Shown here in pieces: positions 33,691 to 46,412 of a stretch of 64,000 nucleotides of DNA. This DNA is from Liolophura sinensis (taxonomy: Eukaryota > Mollusca > Polyplacophora > Chitonida > Chitonidae). The stretch is from contig NC_088295.1 in assembly GCF_032854445.1 (NCBI RefSeq), forward strand, positions 89,487,836 to 89,551,835. The letters run 5' to 3'. Made by a program: the position numbers and the translations under genes. Within the stretch, counting starts at the first letter, position 1, and each line of letters starts with the position of its first letter. The notes below the pieces were generated by a model. That model had not been told where the DNA came from. It did no database searches and saw nothing but the letters and a program-made list of their open reading frames with translations.

Positions 33691-34329
33691 CATGTCATAT
33701 ATTTTAATTGCCTTATTCTTTAATAATGTTCTGCTTCATAGTTGTGTCTATCTCTGCTTATCCCAGGGCTAGAGTCGTATGCTGCACTAGTATGTTCCAA
33801 ATATCATACTTTACATGCCTTTTTTATTTTTTAGTTATTTAATGGTATATGTTGAACGTTGTTTTTGTAAATCGGAACGTTCTTAATCGTTGACATGTTT
33901 TTGTTTTGTTTTTTGTTGTTTTTTCTTTTGTTTTTTTGTTTGTTTGCTGTTTTTCTTTTTTCGACACCAAGATTGAAAACACATTCGCTTTTTATTATAT
34001 ACACATTCGTGTACATAAGAAATAATGTTGAGCTGCGTTACGTATACACAGTATTTGACTACACAGGTATGAGTACAAATCCGGTGTGTATCATTCGATG
34101 GCTCAGTCCGATATGGTGCTGTTCTCGCTACAAGCAATCAGCTACCCAGACCAGTAAGCTCACAAGATCAAATACTGGAGTTGTCACTTTGGCTGTACCG
34201 TGCAAGCGAGCGGTGGTTTACTTGGTGTACAATCGCCATGTAAGGAAACGGACCTCGAAGCACAAAGGAGACAAAACTAATTATGTCTGATCTCATTGCA
34301 GTGGTGGCGGAATGATTAAGTTTGTTCGT

Positions 34330-34880
34330 GGTTTATTTTCCTGATCTTGTCACACTCCTGATCTGGACACATTTAGCTATCAGTCCTGGAGCCGAATTCA
34401 CCTTTCTTCTCCTGATCCAGCCATTACCTGAATTCACGGCCGCTGTTCTGATCCGGCCACTGGCTGAATTCGCGGCCTCTCCCCTTGATCTGGCCATTGG
34501 CTGACCTTACGGTCTCTTCCGATCCGGTAACTGGGTTGAATTTTCAGTCCGCCTCCTGATCTGACCAAGGGTTGAATTTGCCGTTGTTTTTCTGACCTGT
34601 CCACAAGTTAAATTCACTGCAGGTCCCCACACACACTGGATCTGTCAGTTCATGGGTCGAATCCACGATCACCCTGCAGATGTGATCATGTAGGTGTATC
34701 CACAACTGTTTTCCTGACCAGATTTTTTTTTATCGGTGAATCCGTGGTTGCTTCCCTGATGTGACCACGAGTCTTTACTGACACTGGGCTGAATTCGGTT
34801 GATGTTCCTATCTGTCCACAGGGCTGAATTTAGGGCAGTTCTCCTGGTTGCTGAAATGCTGGTTGCCCGTCAGTTGTGTT
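34330..34880. repeat. Degenerate ~57-bp tandem repeat
   Basis: CTGATCTGGCCATTGGCTGA and ATTCGCGGCC-like segments recur about ten times with heavy divergence. Old minisatellite. Confidence 0.7.
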
Positions 34881-34907
34881 TCTGGTATGATCTGGAATTT
34901 CTTGGTT

Positions 34908-35275
34908 CTTCGACCCCTTCGGTGGCGTTATGGTTTGAGCGTCCACTTCGAAGTCGGGAGCCTCGGGGTATAACCCTGAGTCCTGTCATACCAAAGACTT
35001 TAAAAATGGTACTTGTTGCTTCCTGGCTTGGCGCTTAGCACTGAGAGGTTAGAGCAAGGAAGCATGACTCGTTCACGCGGTGTCAGTACAGTGGCTGTGT
35101 GGGGTGTTATGTCTGGTGTCTTTGAAAACTTCATGATACTTCGGTGGCGGCAGTACTTTGGCGGCATAGACTGGCCCTGTCACAAGAAGACACGGTGTAC
35201 GTACGCATACCTAATGACTCCTCATTTTGTTTTGAAGTTTTGAAGTACGAATTTGAACCTCAAGCACTCATCCTT
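34908..35275 (+). mobile_element. Second SINE family copy
   Basis: A tRNA-like head (TGGCGTTATGGTTTGAGCG, GGGGTATAACCCTGAG) is followed by a body with GAGAGGTTAGAGCAAGGAA. That body string is shared with the minus-strand copy at 30680-30997. The tail ends AAGCACTCATC. Strongly diverged. Confidence 0.55.
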
Positions 35276-37280
35276 TCGTTCAGTAATTAATTTTTGTTTC
35301 TTTACAGCTCTGGTATACATATATGTCTTATTGAGTCCTGCTGTTCTCCGCTGACAAGGTTTGGCTAGAAGCAACCGGTTAGAGAGCCACTAAAGTACAC
35401 ATTCAGACGGAACAGTTAACTAACCTGGAAATTACCCCCCGTTATAGCCGTGCTCACGCGGTTCACTGGAGTGAAACACAGAATGTAATCATAGCTGCAT
35501 GTAAATGCTGTTGCGCGGACGTCTAACAGGCACAGGCGTATCGTGTAACGGCGAATCGCTCAAGGAAACATTGATGTGGAGTGGACGGCGACTAATTGGA
35601 ATCCACGGCATATGGGGAATGCGATTGGAACAACGGCACAGCATCACTAGGATGGAAATTTAATGATGGGTAAGTGAACTTTTACGAATCTCCGTAGATC
35701 CAGCGTTTTGAACTGTTTTTTACAAAAGCTGGCCATTTGCCATTCTCCTAAACACGTGCCCGGAATAAGTTACAGTAAACATGATTGACAGAAATTTTGT
35801 GAACGATTACACCGTTAATTTTATGAACGGTTACACGATACTGTAAGCCGCTGTGTGTATGCTGTATATTTTGAGGTAGCCTTATCAAATACTAATGCAT
35901 TTGTTTTCAGACTGTTTGTGCTTTTACTTCAGTATCGGCGCGGCTCGGCGCATATTGCTCAACAGACCAAACTGTTGCAACTGTGAGAGTAGTGTTTTGT
36001 AACAGCGGGGTGATGTCTCCTTAGTTTATGTTATTGCAGTAGATAACTATGCAACATGTAACAGCTGCATATACTAAGCACCAGTGACACGACTGCCGGT
36101 GCGATGCTCTCCTGCTGGGTTGTGTGTTTCACGGTAGAGATGGTCATGTGATAGAACTGACATAAAAACGAAGCTTATATTATCTGGAACCTGGGAACTT
36201 ATACTTGCATGTAAGAAGGAATGTTGGAGATACCTTATCGGGGAGAAACATTTATCCCTTTCATATGACTCTGCTGGTGACCTTCACATTAAACCAGATC
36301 TGTGAGCTTTATGAGCGAGTATAGAAATCACAATGACGGTAAATATAGCGACTCAAACATCGATCGCTTTATTGACCGGCCTTCAATCCAATGACCTAGG
36401 CCATTCAGTTCAAAACATAACAATTGAGGTGCACTGTGTAATATGTTTACAACACATGGATATAGCCATAGCAGTGAGTACTACAGAAGACTTACCATAT
36501 GAACGTGGCACACTGTACACCATACAACATACTACAGCATGGACAATATGGCTTGACACATGCTGCTTTCATACGCTATATGATATTACTCATTGATATT
36601 ATAGATATGGCGGTACACTATGCTATACATTAAAATGGGGTGCAATGAAGCTCTGCCACAGCACGTAATTCCTGAATGTGGCTGCATACGTGCACTATAG
36701 GATGTCTCACACGGACACCTGTGGAATATTGGTACCACCCCTTTCTGACTGACACATGGGCAGTTTTGGTTTTGATTGGGCTCTCTGTTGATATTAAATT
36801 TGGACATATGATGTAGGCTGTCCTGGTGACATGTCTGCTGGCTCTGGAATTTACAAACAATGGGCTCGACTGATGACACATGCAAAAACATCCAGTAATG
36901 CAAATTGTTGTTCAGCTACACTGAGGTTTAACTGAAACTAATTTAATGAAAAAGTTTTCTAAATATTCTTCTTTTCTGAGGATTGGGCTGTATGCCAATC
37001 GATCCAAAAGCGCTAAAAAATTTTTTTACATCGTATTAAAAATATGGGCAGTTTACGCATGAGCAGTTGTATAAAAGGGCAATTGAGACACATATATACT
37101 TCACTATACTAAAGAAACTTCACATTTGGAGAAAAGGGTAACATTGAAAATGGGTGGTGAGAATGGGCGAATACCCTGCACTTGTGCGAGGTCACGTGAT
37201 TACAATTCATGTGGCTGAGCACCAAGACGTGCACAAGCTAGTGACTGGAATAGACACGCTAACAATCTTTGAGAGATAAA
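35276..37280. other. Unassigned interval with a CpG-rich part
   Basis: Apart from the CpG-rich candidate exon at 35420-35669 and the leading edge of the Tc1-like relic, no gene is recognised. The open frame at 36333-36596 (87 codons) has no family resemblance. Confidence 0.35.
35420..35669 (+). promoter_or_regulatory. CpG-rich stretch ending in a donor; possible first exon
   Basis: This CpG-rich stretch ends in an ATGATGG|gtaagtgaac donor. It could be a distal alternative first exon of MCT-B or of an unseen gene. No partner acceptor could be assigned. Confidence 0.22.
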
Positions 37281-37288
37281 CAATTCTC

Positions 37289-37600
37289 ATGCAACGCTTT
37301 ACAAATGTAGGACGAGAATGTACAGTTGGCATGCTCCAGGATGGCCAGTTTTCTGTGGTTGTTGCATGTGCCATGAAATGCAATAGATGGACAATTCACA
37401 ACCTGAGAACATGAGTGCATCAAACAGATACGACAGCTGACCGCCCCAGGTCAGGACGACATATGAAACCTCAACCCATCGAACGTGCATGGGAAGTCTT
37501 CGTGCCTTGAGGCGTCATCCCCAGAGTGTTCAAGAGATGGGTACCATGTTGGTAGAGCAATGGCGCAGGTGACCCAATCATGCTACTGTTTTCTGTGGAG
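37289..37600 (+). pseudogene. Internally deleted Tc1-like transposase relic
   Basis: The first part reads MQRFTN...TVGMLQDGQ, CNRWTIHNLRT and TADRPRSGR. These match the helix-turn-helix DNA-binding half of Tc1-like transposases, including the TADRPRSGRP linker. It then jumps to PIERAWEV and LRRHPQSVQEMGTMLVEQWR, the C-terminal end (NPIEhxWd...LRRxVxxR...LxxxLxxEW). The whole DDE core is missing, and a stop and a frameshift occur. Terminal inverted repeats were not delimited. Confidence 0.6.
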
Positions 37601-37609
37601 TGTGCACCA

Positions 37610-40355
37610 AACGCACCTTAATGTCTAATTCCGTTTTAGTGTGCAGTCATTACGGCCACAAACCAGATTTATCTACTAGCAACACACTTCTATGTGTATA
37701 TTTGGAACATAAATGAACACCTAAAGTTTCCTGTTTTGTTCCGTATATTTATGAACATCATGCACAGTTTGGATACTAATTTAATACATCGGCGTAGAAC
37801 AGTCCAGGCGTCTTTCTGTCAGCATTAAAAACTGTTATCTGTTTCTCTTTGCATGAACATGTCATAATATCCTACTTTATAAAACGTCTTTCGTCCCTTT
37901 CGACGCTTTGTTTCTACACATACAGAGGACATAATGGCTGACCCGCGATACAAGAACAGTGGACCACCAGTCCTGTAGAATATACCTTAACGCAGAAACA
38001 TCAGACCAGAAATTACTCAAGGTGGTGAATTTGAATGTGTCATATGTTATGAGTATTTAAGAGCTGTGCTAAACCAGCTCCAAATGCAATGCTTTGAAGT
38101 TGTTCGTTAAGCGCTTTGGCCGTGTGCCCAGAGAACAGTCTATTCAAAGGAATAAAAAATATCTTCCCAGCGTGTATCCTGGGTTACCTATAGCGTGATA
38201 TCTGGGCCGCTAAATTAGCTTTTGCACGCATGCCCAACTGCTCTAAGTGGCTTAAATACAGCTGTGTGACTTAATGCCCCCCCCCCCTTTTTGTACGTTT
38301 TCAAACTGGTTTTTGAAGGCTTTTGGGGTATGTGATTTCCTTACTGAAATGCCGTACTCTAACAGGCCGTATAGAACAGATGATTCTATGTCAGCTTTCT
38401 TCATTATGTGAGCGAGGTGTTAACTGTTACGTGACTTAAGTGAGCCGTGAAGGATATCATGACAAAAGTTTATGACATAGGATACCAGGGGCTTAAAACT
38501 AACAAAGATAGAACGGTTATGGCGTTACAACTATTGAAAATGTGGATGAGAATCTAGACGTCGAAACCGACATTCGGATATCAGCCGTCAATTAAAATGG
38601 ACTTCCCGGATCAATAATTGCAATAGCACTTCATCAGTAATGTTCAACCAGTAAATCATCAAAGAACTAAAAAGGTTATTATGACATATACATCCAAAGA
38701 GAAATAGTCAACGGTCTTCAGAAATGACGGAATGACACAATGAATGCTCTAAGCGAATGGGTTAGATCAGTATCCCGGTCGTGTACCATGCTAGTATATA
38801 AATTGTCGTTGATCATAACATGTATCTCAGATGCGATTTGATTGCAACTGTTCATATATTCAACGTGACAATCTTATTTATCACTAGGAATGAGAGCCTT
38901 ATTGTCCAGATAGCCAAAGGTGTAAAAAAATAACCTACTTACCAAGAAATTCCACCAGTTGAAGGTAGATAGATTCCAGAGAAAACACAGATATACGTAT
39001 ATATGATTAATTCTAATATTATTGGCATGGCCTCCTGATTCATGCATTTGCTTGAGAGAGGCTGGATGGTTTATAAGGATTTGACTCTCGTGGAACATGT
39101 GCTAACAATTTCAAAGCCTTAGAGTTACAAGGGGTGTGTATATTGCTACTATTTAAACATTTACATGAACAGTTAGAATAAAATCTTAACTGAGGTATAC
39201 TGTTTCACCAGTTACCATTTGCCAGCTATAATAGTCCTCGCTGCTCTGCAGTAGTCAGTTCGATAGTCTTTACATGAATTCGTAAAGCTCGACTACTCTG
39301 TAAAACTTATTTGTTCCGTTTATAAACACCTTTCTGTTACAGGCTAGAAACGTGTCCTGGTGTATTATTATACAAATCTATGTTTAGTCATGTATTTTTT
39401 ATACTAAACATTTGAAATGTTTATAGAGTAGTGGGGTGTATATTTTCATGTCACACAAGCAGTGCGGTAAACATGACTGTGTATTGGTATTTAGTGTAAA
39501 ATTTACTGTCGTAAACATTGCACGTGTTTCCATAGTAAATATCACGTATGACATGTTTACTATGTAAACATGTTTAGTATAAACAATACATCTCTGTAGT
39601 TACTAATCACGGTTTTACAAAACAACATTGAACTGGATGGTTAATTCTGGCTGGTTAATATTGCGCTGGAGCAAATCCTACACGTATATGATTGATGATT
39701 GAAGGACATTCTTCTCATATTGATGTTCCGTACAATATAAATGGGAACTTGTGAACGACTCTAGCTGTAGTCACACTGGCCGCAGACTTTTCCGTATCAA
39801 AACTGATAATCATTATTAATTTTGCCCTGTCACGACAAGTTAACATATCAGTTAAATCAGCTACGTTGCTGGCATGATAAAAAAAGATTATAAATATGTA
39901 AGTATGTGTGAAACCCAACTTGTACAGATTTAAAACGTAACTTTCTAAACAGTATTTTAGCTCTTTGCCATAGTGTAATACGGCAGTTTGGGTGTCCATT
40001 TTTCCAGCAGTTTAATGTTACTAAAATGGACACGTCAAGATTGGTGGAGCTGGGAAATAATTGTGCGTGTTTTGTTAACTTCGATACCCAACCATCAACT
40101 TTCTGGACTGCCTTAAGTCACCGCAGCAAAGGTGATTACTTTGTCAAACAGGTTCTATAGGAACTCAGTTGGCAATGGTTTCGCTAAGTTTTAACGCCAT
40201 ATTTATCCCAGCGTTCAGCGTTTTGCGTCAAGTGGGCATTGTAGTATGTAGACGGGAACCATGTGAAGAGTGCATGGCATACCTTTCGGTATATTTATGA
40301 ACTGCAGAATCTCAATAAGGTGACCTGTAGATTACCTCTGCACAGCCTGTAATTT
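37610..40355. other. Unassigned intergenic DNA
   Basis: AT-rich; holds a 10-C run at 38278. No exon recognised. Confidence 0.4.
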
Positions 40356-40359
40356 TCTG

Positions 40360-41250
40360 TGCTGCTGACTTACTGTGATCTGCTGATTTCCTGTGACCTG
40401 CTGACTTACTGTGACCTCACTTAACTGTGACCTGCTGACTTAACTGTGACCTGCTGACTTGCTGTGACCTGCTGACTTATTGTAACATCACTTAACTGTG
40501 ACCTGCTGACTTAACTGTGACCTGCTGACTTAACTGTGACCTGCTGACTTAACTGTGACCTGCTGACTTACTGTGACCTGCTGACTTACTGTGACCTCAC
40601 TTAACTGTGACCTGCTGACTTAACTGTGACGTACTGACTTGCTGTGACCTGTTGACTTACTGTAACCTCACTTAACTGTGACCTGCTGACTTAACTGTGA
40701 CCTGCTGACTTAATTGTGACCTGCTGACTTCCTGTGACCTGCTGACTTCCTGTGACCTCACTTAACTGTGACCTGCTGACTTGCTGTGACCTGCTGACTT
40801 ACTGTAACCTCACTTAACTGTGACCTGATGACTTAACTGTGACCTGATGACTTAACTGTGACCTGCTGACTTACTGTGATTGCTGGCTTACTTTGATCAT
40901 CTGATTTACTGTGACTTTTTGGCTTACTGTGACCTGCTGATTTACTGTGACTTTTTGACTTACTGTGATCTACTGACTTACCGTGACCTGCTGACTTACT
41001 GTGATCATCTGACTTACTCTGACTTGCTGACTTACTGTGGTCTGTTGACTTACTGTGACTTGCTGAGTTACTATGATCTACTGACTTACTGTGACCTGCT
41101 GAGTCACTGTGATTGCTGATTAACTGTGATCTGCTGATTTACTGTGACTTGCCGACTTACTGTGACTTGCCGACTTACTGTGGTCTGCTGACTTACTGTG
41201 ACCTGCTGACCTACTGTGATCATCTCATTTACTGTGACTTGGCGACTTAT
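40360..41250. repeat. 18/19-bp minisatellite, about 48 units
   Basis: The unit is GACCTGCTGACTTACTGT (18), with a 19-base variant having TTAACTGT. Blocks of both alternate, giving a higher-order pattern with CACTTAACTGTGACCTGCTG. The 79-codon open frame inside is a by-product. Confidence 0.92.
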
Positions 41251-42590
41251 GAATCATGCTTATATTTGGCATACTCCGTTACCGTTTAAGTGTGTAGTTA
41301 AATAATTTACCATATCCCGTAAACTATTTAGGGCCACTGTTTTCGTTTGATTTAGAATTGTATTTAGAATACACTTCAACCTCACTCCACCTTAACATGT
41401 AGACGTACAATAAACTGTCTGACACATAGAGTTAAAGTAAATAAATAGCCTTAGTCTAAGGTGTAGTATAAATCTGGACACGCTGCATCAGCAGATTACC
41501 ATATTTTATTCCATGAAACTTCTCTGTCTGAGATTTTTATTGATTTAAACACTTTTCCATATCAACTACGGAACAGTGTACTCTCGACCCCAAAATCCTC
41601 CGTCAAAACAAATATCATTAGTTACATACCAACTGTCACATGCGATAGCTGGTGGCAATAAGTACTCTCGGTCTTTGGGGGGATAATCATGTGGTTGCCT
41701 ATTGTTCTGGTTGATTCACTCTCAGAACTGGTTCTGTGGGTTTCCAGAGGGAAAAAACTAGACACGTCAGCATGGCTGTGCACTTTCCCAGAGTTCCGGC
41801 AGGCTAACACATGACCCGATCAGCCAGTACTAGGGCAACTCTGAGCAAATGCTCACGCCCCTGGGTTGTACTCCAGTTGGCTTCCTCCTGATATTTAGTG
41901 TTTGTAAGATTGCTGTGTTAATAAATCGAACATTTATATTTGACGTGACCTTGAAGGTCAGGTAATGCTGTAGACAGTTCTTGGTCGGTGAACGAAACTT
42001 GAAACTAGCAGCTCTTAGACCTAGTGACGTTGTGAGATCGAGTCCAGACCTAACCGTGCCGGCTTAATATGCAAGCCAGCACTTTTGCTAATTTTGTCAG
42101 ACACTTGGTGAGGCCTGATGATGACCCCGGATCCAATTTCCTCTACCAATAAACTTGACCCACATCCCGCAATTGAAATATTATATATAGTGTGGCGTAA
42201 AAACTGCTAGCAGGTCAATTAACTTATTTCTTCGTAGCTCACCTTGCTAGTAGGTACCGGTTCTGTGTCATCGGAAAATTTTACCAGGGTTATTAAATGT
42301 GTGTGTAGATCAGAAAGCCAGAACAGCTTTCTCTGTGTACGCTCCCTTATTGCGTACTTAACAAATCACCGATTTGTCTTGCCTCCAGAAAATTGTGTCA
42401 GCTGATAACTTTCCACTCTTGGAAACTGGCTACGCCGCAGAAATGTATTTCGATCTCCACTTTTGTGAGTTTTAAAATCTACTCGCGCATAAGACACCCC
42501 ATTGTCCTGTCTGTGGGAATAGTACCCCCTAAAAATTTTACATGTAGTAGAGGCTAGTTCAGTGGTTAAATTGTGGAATGTTGTCACGTA
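41251..42590. other. Unassigned intergenic DNA
   Basis: No exon or known element recognised. The frame at 41622-41810 (minus) is short and featureless. Confidence 0.4.
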
Positions 42591-42729
42591 TGCCGCCTGA
42601 GTGCTAATATGAATGTGTGTAGTTGCTCGAACATGCGCGGTGCGTGCAGGTATAGCGGTGCCGTAAAGCCAGTCATGCTTACCCACACCGTATACCGGCA
42701 CAGTGACATGTAGATGGTTTTATATCGCG

Positions 42730-42853
42730 CTGTGTATATCCGGAGGAGCGTGCGCGTGGTCTGTCGGTGATAAGCCGAGTTCAGTGGCGCTGCGTATACA
42801 TAGGTGAAGAGAGTCGTTCTGGTGTGAAGGTTGAGTGTTGCTTCACGCATTGG
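42730..42853 (+). promoter_or_regulatory. Candidate first (untranslated) exon / promoter of MCT-B
   Basis: A CpG-rich stretch (about 42590-42850, unlike its AT-rich flanks) ends in a strong donor CATTGG|gtaagttt. It lies 3.2 kb upstream of the acceptor before the MCT-B start codon. No coding frame is expected. Inference from composition, donor and position. Confidence 0.35.
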
Positions 42854-45318
42854 GTAAGTTTAACCTTCACGATGATCTATCATTTATTTATTTCACGTCA
42901 CACAATCGATCACGTGTGATGTGGACTTAACGTTCCAGTAATACACGTTCTAGTGATACATGAGTGAAGAATGATAACATTGGCCGAGCATACCGCGATG
43001 GGTTTGGGTTTCTTTTCTTTCATCGGCACCAGTAACTTATCATTGGCCTCATGCAGCTGACTTAATGCTTCACTTGTGTCAGAAGTTTGAAGCTAGTTGT
43101 GATGTAAGCTGAGTTCCTCCATCGTCTGGCTGAAAGTCGCAAAGAAAGGACATGGACAAACCGCAAAACCACCTCCAGTACAAATAGAAAAACACTAAAA
43201 AAAAAAACAAAAAAACAGCCCAGCTGGTTTCAGACACGCTTGAGCTATTTTCAAACACAGATATGTTTTTCCAGACATATTGCATGGTCGCACGCAGAAC
43301 ACAGTTGATCCCTGTGCCAGCCAGGGCCCTGTCTAGCGGACAACATTAAGGCTGTAGACCTTGAACCGATAGATAAAGTTAAAAACAACATGTAGCGCTA
43401 CTTGATAATGTTTTCATTAGGTATCATTATGTTGATCTTCCATGGTGCTGTTCCTGACACATTTCCCATCTCGAAAATGTACTTGGCAGAAGTACTTCTG
43501 AAACATGCTCACGTTATATGTGTGTCGACTTAAGATTTCAAAACAAAATTGTGTAAATCGTTCTTAAGCAGTGAAGTGTAAAGTACAAAAAGATTACCCC
43601 CGAGTAACTTACAAGTACAGCTAAACTAAAGCGCAGAGTATCGTGAGATGTTTCATGGCATTTTACCCTGGCAAAGGCTGCTACATTGAAAACAGATGTG
43701 TGCGCTGTTTAAAAGCAGTGAGCTTCTGTTGCCTTCAGATAATGTAACCATTCATGTGTGGACACTCTTATTTACATTCCCCTGAAAGCATTATTAAAAT
43801 GCTGTGGGCCATTTGCCGAGTGCTATGTAGCGACCTTGAACTGTCAACAGTGACGTTACACGCATCATTCTATCTCTTCCAAGCTGACGTTAAATTATTT
43901 ACGCGATTTATCATTTGCGCGGCTAACGCAAACTGATAATGTAGCGGTTCCTATAGCAGTGTTCGTCCAAAGCTCTGAGGCGTAATGAGTTTTTAATTCT
44001 TACATGTACGATTGGGGTTCGATGCATGATTTCACTTATTCAGTGGACATGCAAGGATCCATGTCAGGTATAGATTCTGTTAGACTTGTTTCTGCATGTT
44101 TTGAAGACCGAAACGCCGCTCACTGAATAAATAGAAGATATGATCCATATATATCTTGTTTTATACAACCCAGCTTCTAAATGCCACGGAAAGAAGTCAA
44201 CTCATGTTTCCGTGTATAAATGCCATCGATGTATTGTGGAATGCCTCCGTAGCGCAGATAACTATTGTAATAATTTTTCACTTATATTCTGTATGGTATG
44301 GCATTAACTTTTGTGTAAGAAACTTCGAAAAACTACACTTTTTCTTACCCTTACATAAAGAGCCTAGATAGCACACAGTGACATAAAAACCAAAGCCCAT
44401 ATAAATGTAACAGGCCAAACACATGTAGCAGATGAAATTCTGAACTAAACGCTTGACAGTTGCGTCCTGCTTTACGTCGTCGATACATCATTACGTTGAC
44501 GTTAGTGCCCACCAGAATGACACAATGACTATTATGTATAATTATTTTAATACTTTAAAAATGTACCGTTACGTTATTCGCCATTCTCATCATGAGACGC
44601 GCATGAAAGCGTCATAAGAGGTCTATACCCTGCTAAGTGTCGCTGGCATCGATACGTTCAGTTTTAACGTCATGAGGCCTGGTACCAGAACTTCTGCCCA
44701 TGTTGTATTGTAACTTTTCGTCTGAAATGTCGTCAGAGCGCTAAACAAGAAATGTCTGAAAAAGACAAGGTGTTTGAATTTTGTTAATACTTGTTACTTA
44801 AATATGTGTTTACATTTATCCGAAGAATGCAGATAAATTGGTTTCGCAGAACACTACAGAAAGTTTATTAAGGAAGATTAAGGATAGTGGCGAGGCGACA
44901 CCTGCACAGGACCTTGTGTCTCGCACGGGGTCGATAGGTCAGCCTTGTACACAGTGGTGGCACTGATTCATAGCTGGCGTAGAGAGCATACCAGCTGCTG
45001 TCAGAGCGCTAAACAAGACTTACCAAGTCACATGATCATTAAGTGCGAACGCCGTTGGGGCATTTCCGGCCATTACTTTAAAAGGGAGCAGATGGACTCT
45101 ATGTACTTCCACGGTTAACTGAAGATGCTAGTCGACCATTACTTTATTGCATGCACAATCGACCTGGTGGGAGTTTTCACACGTTCCTTATTGTTCCTGT
45201 TTCATATGGTATATCAATTATTCTCCTTATTGGAAATCCCGTTCCTTGTCTCCGTTTTTAAAAATGTATTTCGCACAGACGGAAATCTGTTTGTAACCTT
45301 ATAACTGCATGTGTATCG
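42854..45318. other. Putative MCT-B 5' intron / intergenic DNA
   Basis: If the 42853 donor is used, this is the first intron of MCT-B. No coding exon recognised. Confidence 0.35.
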
Positions 45319-45570
45319 TTTTATTTATTTATTTATTTATTTATTTATTTGATTGGTGATTGAAGTCCTTCCCGAGATTTTTCTGTTTGTGCAACACTAG
45401 TCAGGTTTATGGATGGAAAAACCGGGATAGCTCCGAGTGAACCCCAAACAAACCTCCGTGACAATGGGCGCAGCAGAACCACCAAAAGCTGGATTCGAGC
45501 CTGCAATCTTATTGCTCAGGGGCCGATCAACTGTAGCGAGAGCAAAGCTTTTGGAACTGAGCCAGTCATT
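45319..45570 (+). repeat. (TTTA)n-headed dispersed repeat
   Basis: Eight TTTA units lead into GATTGGTGATTGAAG, then a body with AGCTGGATTCGAGCCTGCAA and ACTGAGCCAGTCAT. This resembles the end of the dispersed family (owner tRNA-like GGATTCGAGCC). It is about 350 bases before the MCT-B 5' UTR acceptor region. Confidence 0.45.
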
Positions 45571-46045
45571 TTGAAATAAGGAATATTTTTTCTTTATTTT
45601 CCTTACAGTAGCCATTGGGTACTACCGTAATCGTACTCTCATAGTGGATGTATGTCAATGTCTGTGTTTATAAGGCTTATGCTCCGTGGCTACATGCAGA
45701 ATATAAGCAAAAAGGTCATTAGGGTATAGCCATGTCATTCACCTGGTAATGCAGGATGGAAAAATCTTATTAATAGGTATGTGAAAGGTTGATCATGACT
45801 CAAACCTTGTTGACCAAGCCCGGGTGAGGCGGGCGGAAAGCTATAACATAACCTGGGCTTTCACCAAAAACTTAGCTGAAAATAGGCCTCTGGACTACTA
45901 ATACAAGTGAGTCGGTTCCACCAGTCTGAACCAGTTTGCGTGCTTATACGTCGAAACGCCCTTCTGGCTATTGCTTGCTCATTGTTATCGTGTACCTGTT
46001 CAGGTGTTGTATGTTACCAGGCGTCCTCTGCAGAAGTAGAAAGAG

Positions 46046-46412
46046 ATGACTGCTACGGAGAGTCTGACTCCCTCGGCTTCGGGTACCGGACGGGCGTCGG
46101 TGCACATGAATGGTGAGGTTCGGACCGGCGACGGCGGCACATTGTTGGCACCTGCTGATGGGGAAGACGATGTCAGAGTCAGGGAGGAGATCCACAAGAT
46201 ACAGGAAGAGGGAATCGATGAGAGACATCCAGACATCGATGGCGGTTGGGCATGGGTGATCTGTTTTGCCAGTTTCTTCGCCAACTTTCTGTTGGATGGC
46301 GTGCTCTTCGCATTCGGCGTTATCATACTGGAGCTACTAGATTATTTTGAGGACAGTAAATCAAAGACGGCGTTGGTCGGATCGGTACTCCTTGGCTTCA
46401 GTATTGCCATGG
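46046..46412 (+). CDS. MCT-B exon 1: N-tail, TM1, start of TM2
   Basis: The ATG at 46046 is chosen because it opens the frame through DGGWAWVICFASFFANFLLD (TM1) to SIAMG|gtaagt. The 64-residue N-tail has Ser/Thr then Glu/Asp-rich parts. An acceptor-like ctctgcag at 46026-46033 suggests a spliced 5' UTR. Confidence 0.9.

Noticed and set aside
42366..42850. Minus-strand frames of 88-111 codons
   Set aside because: No motif or family resemblance; they coincide with the CpG-rich stretch where stop codons are rare.
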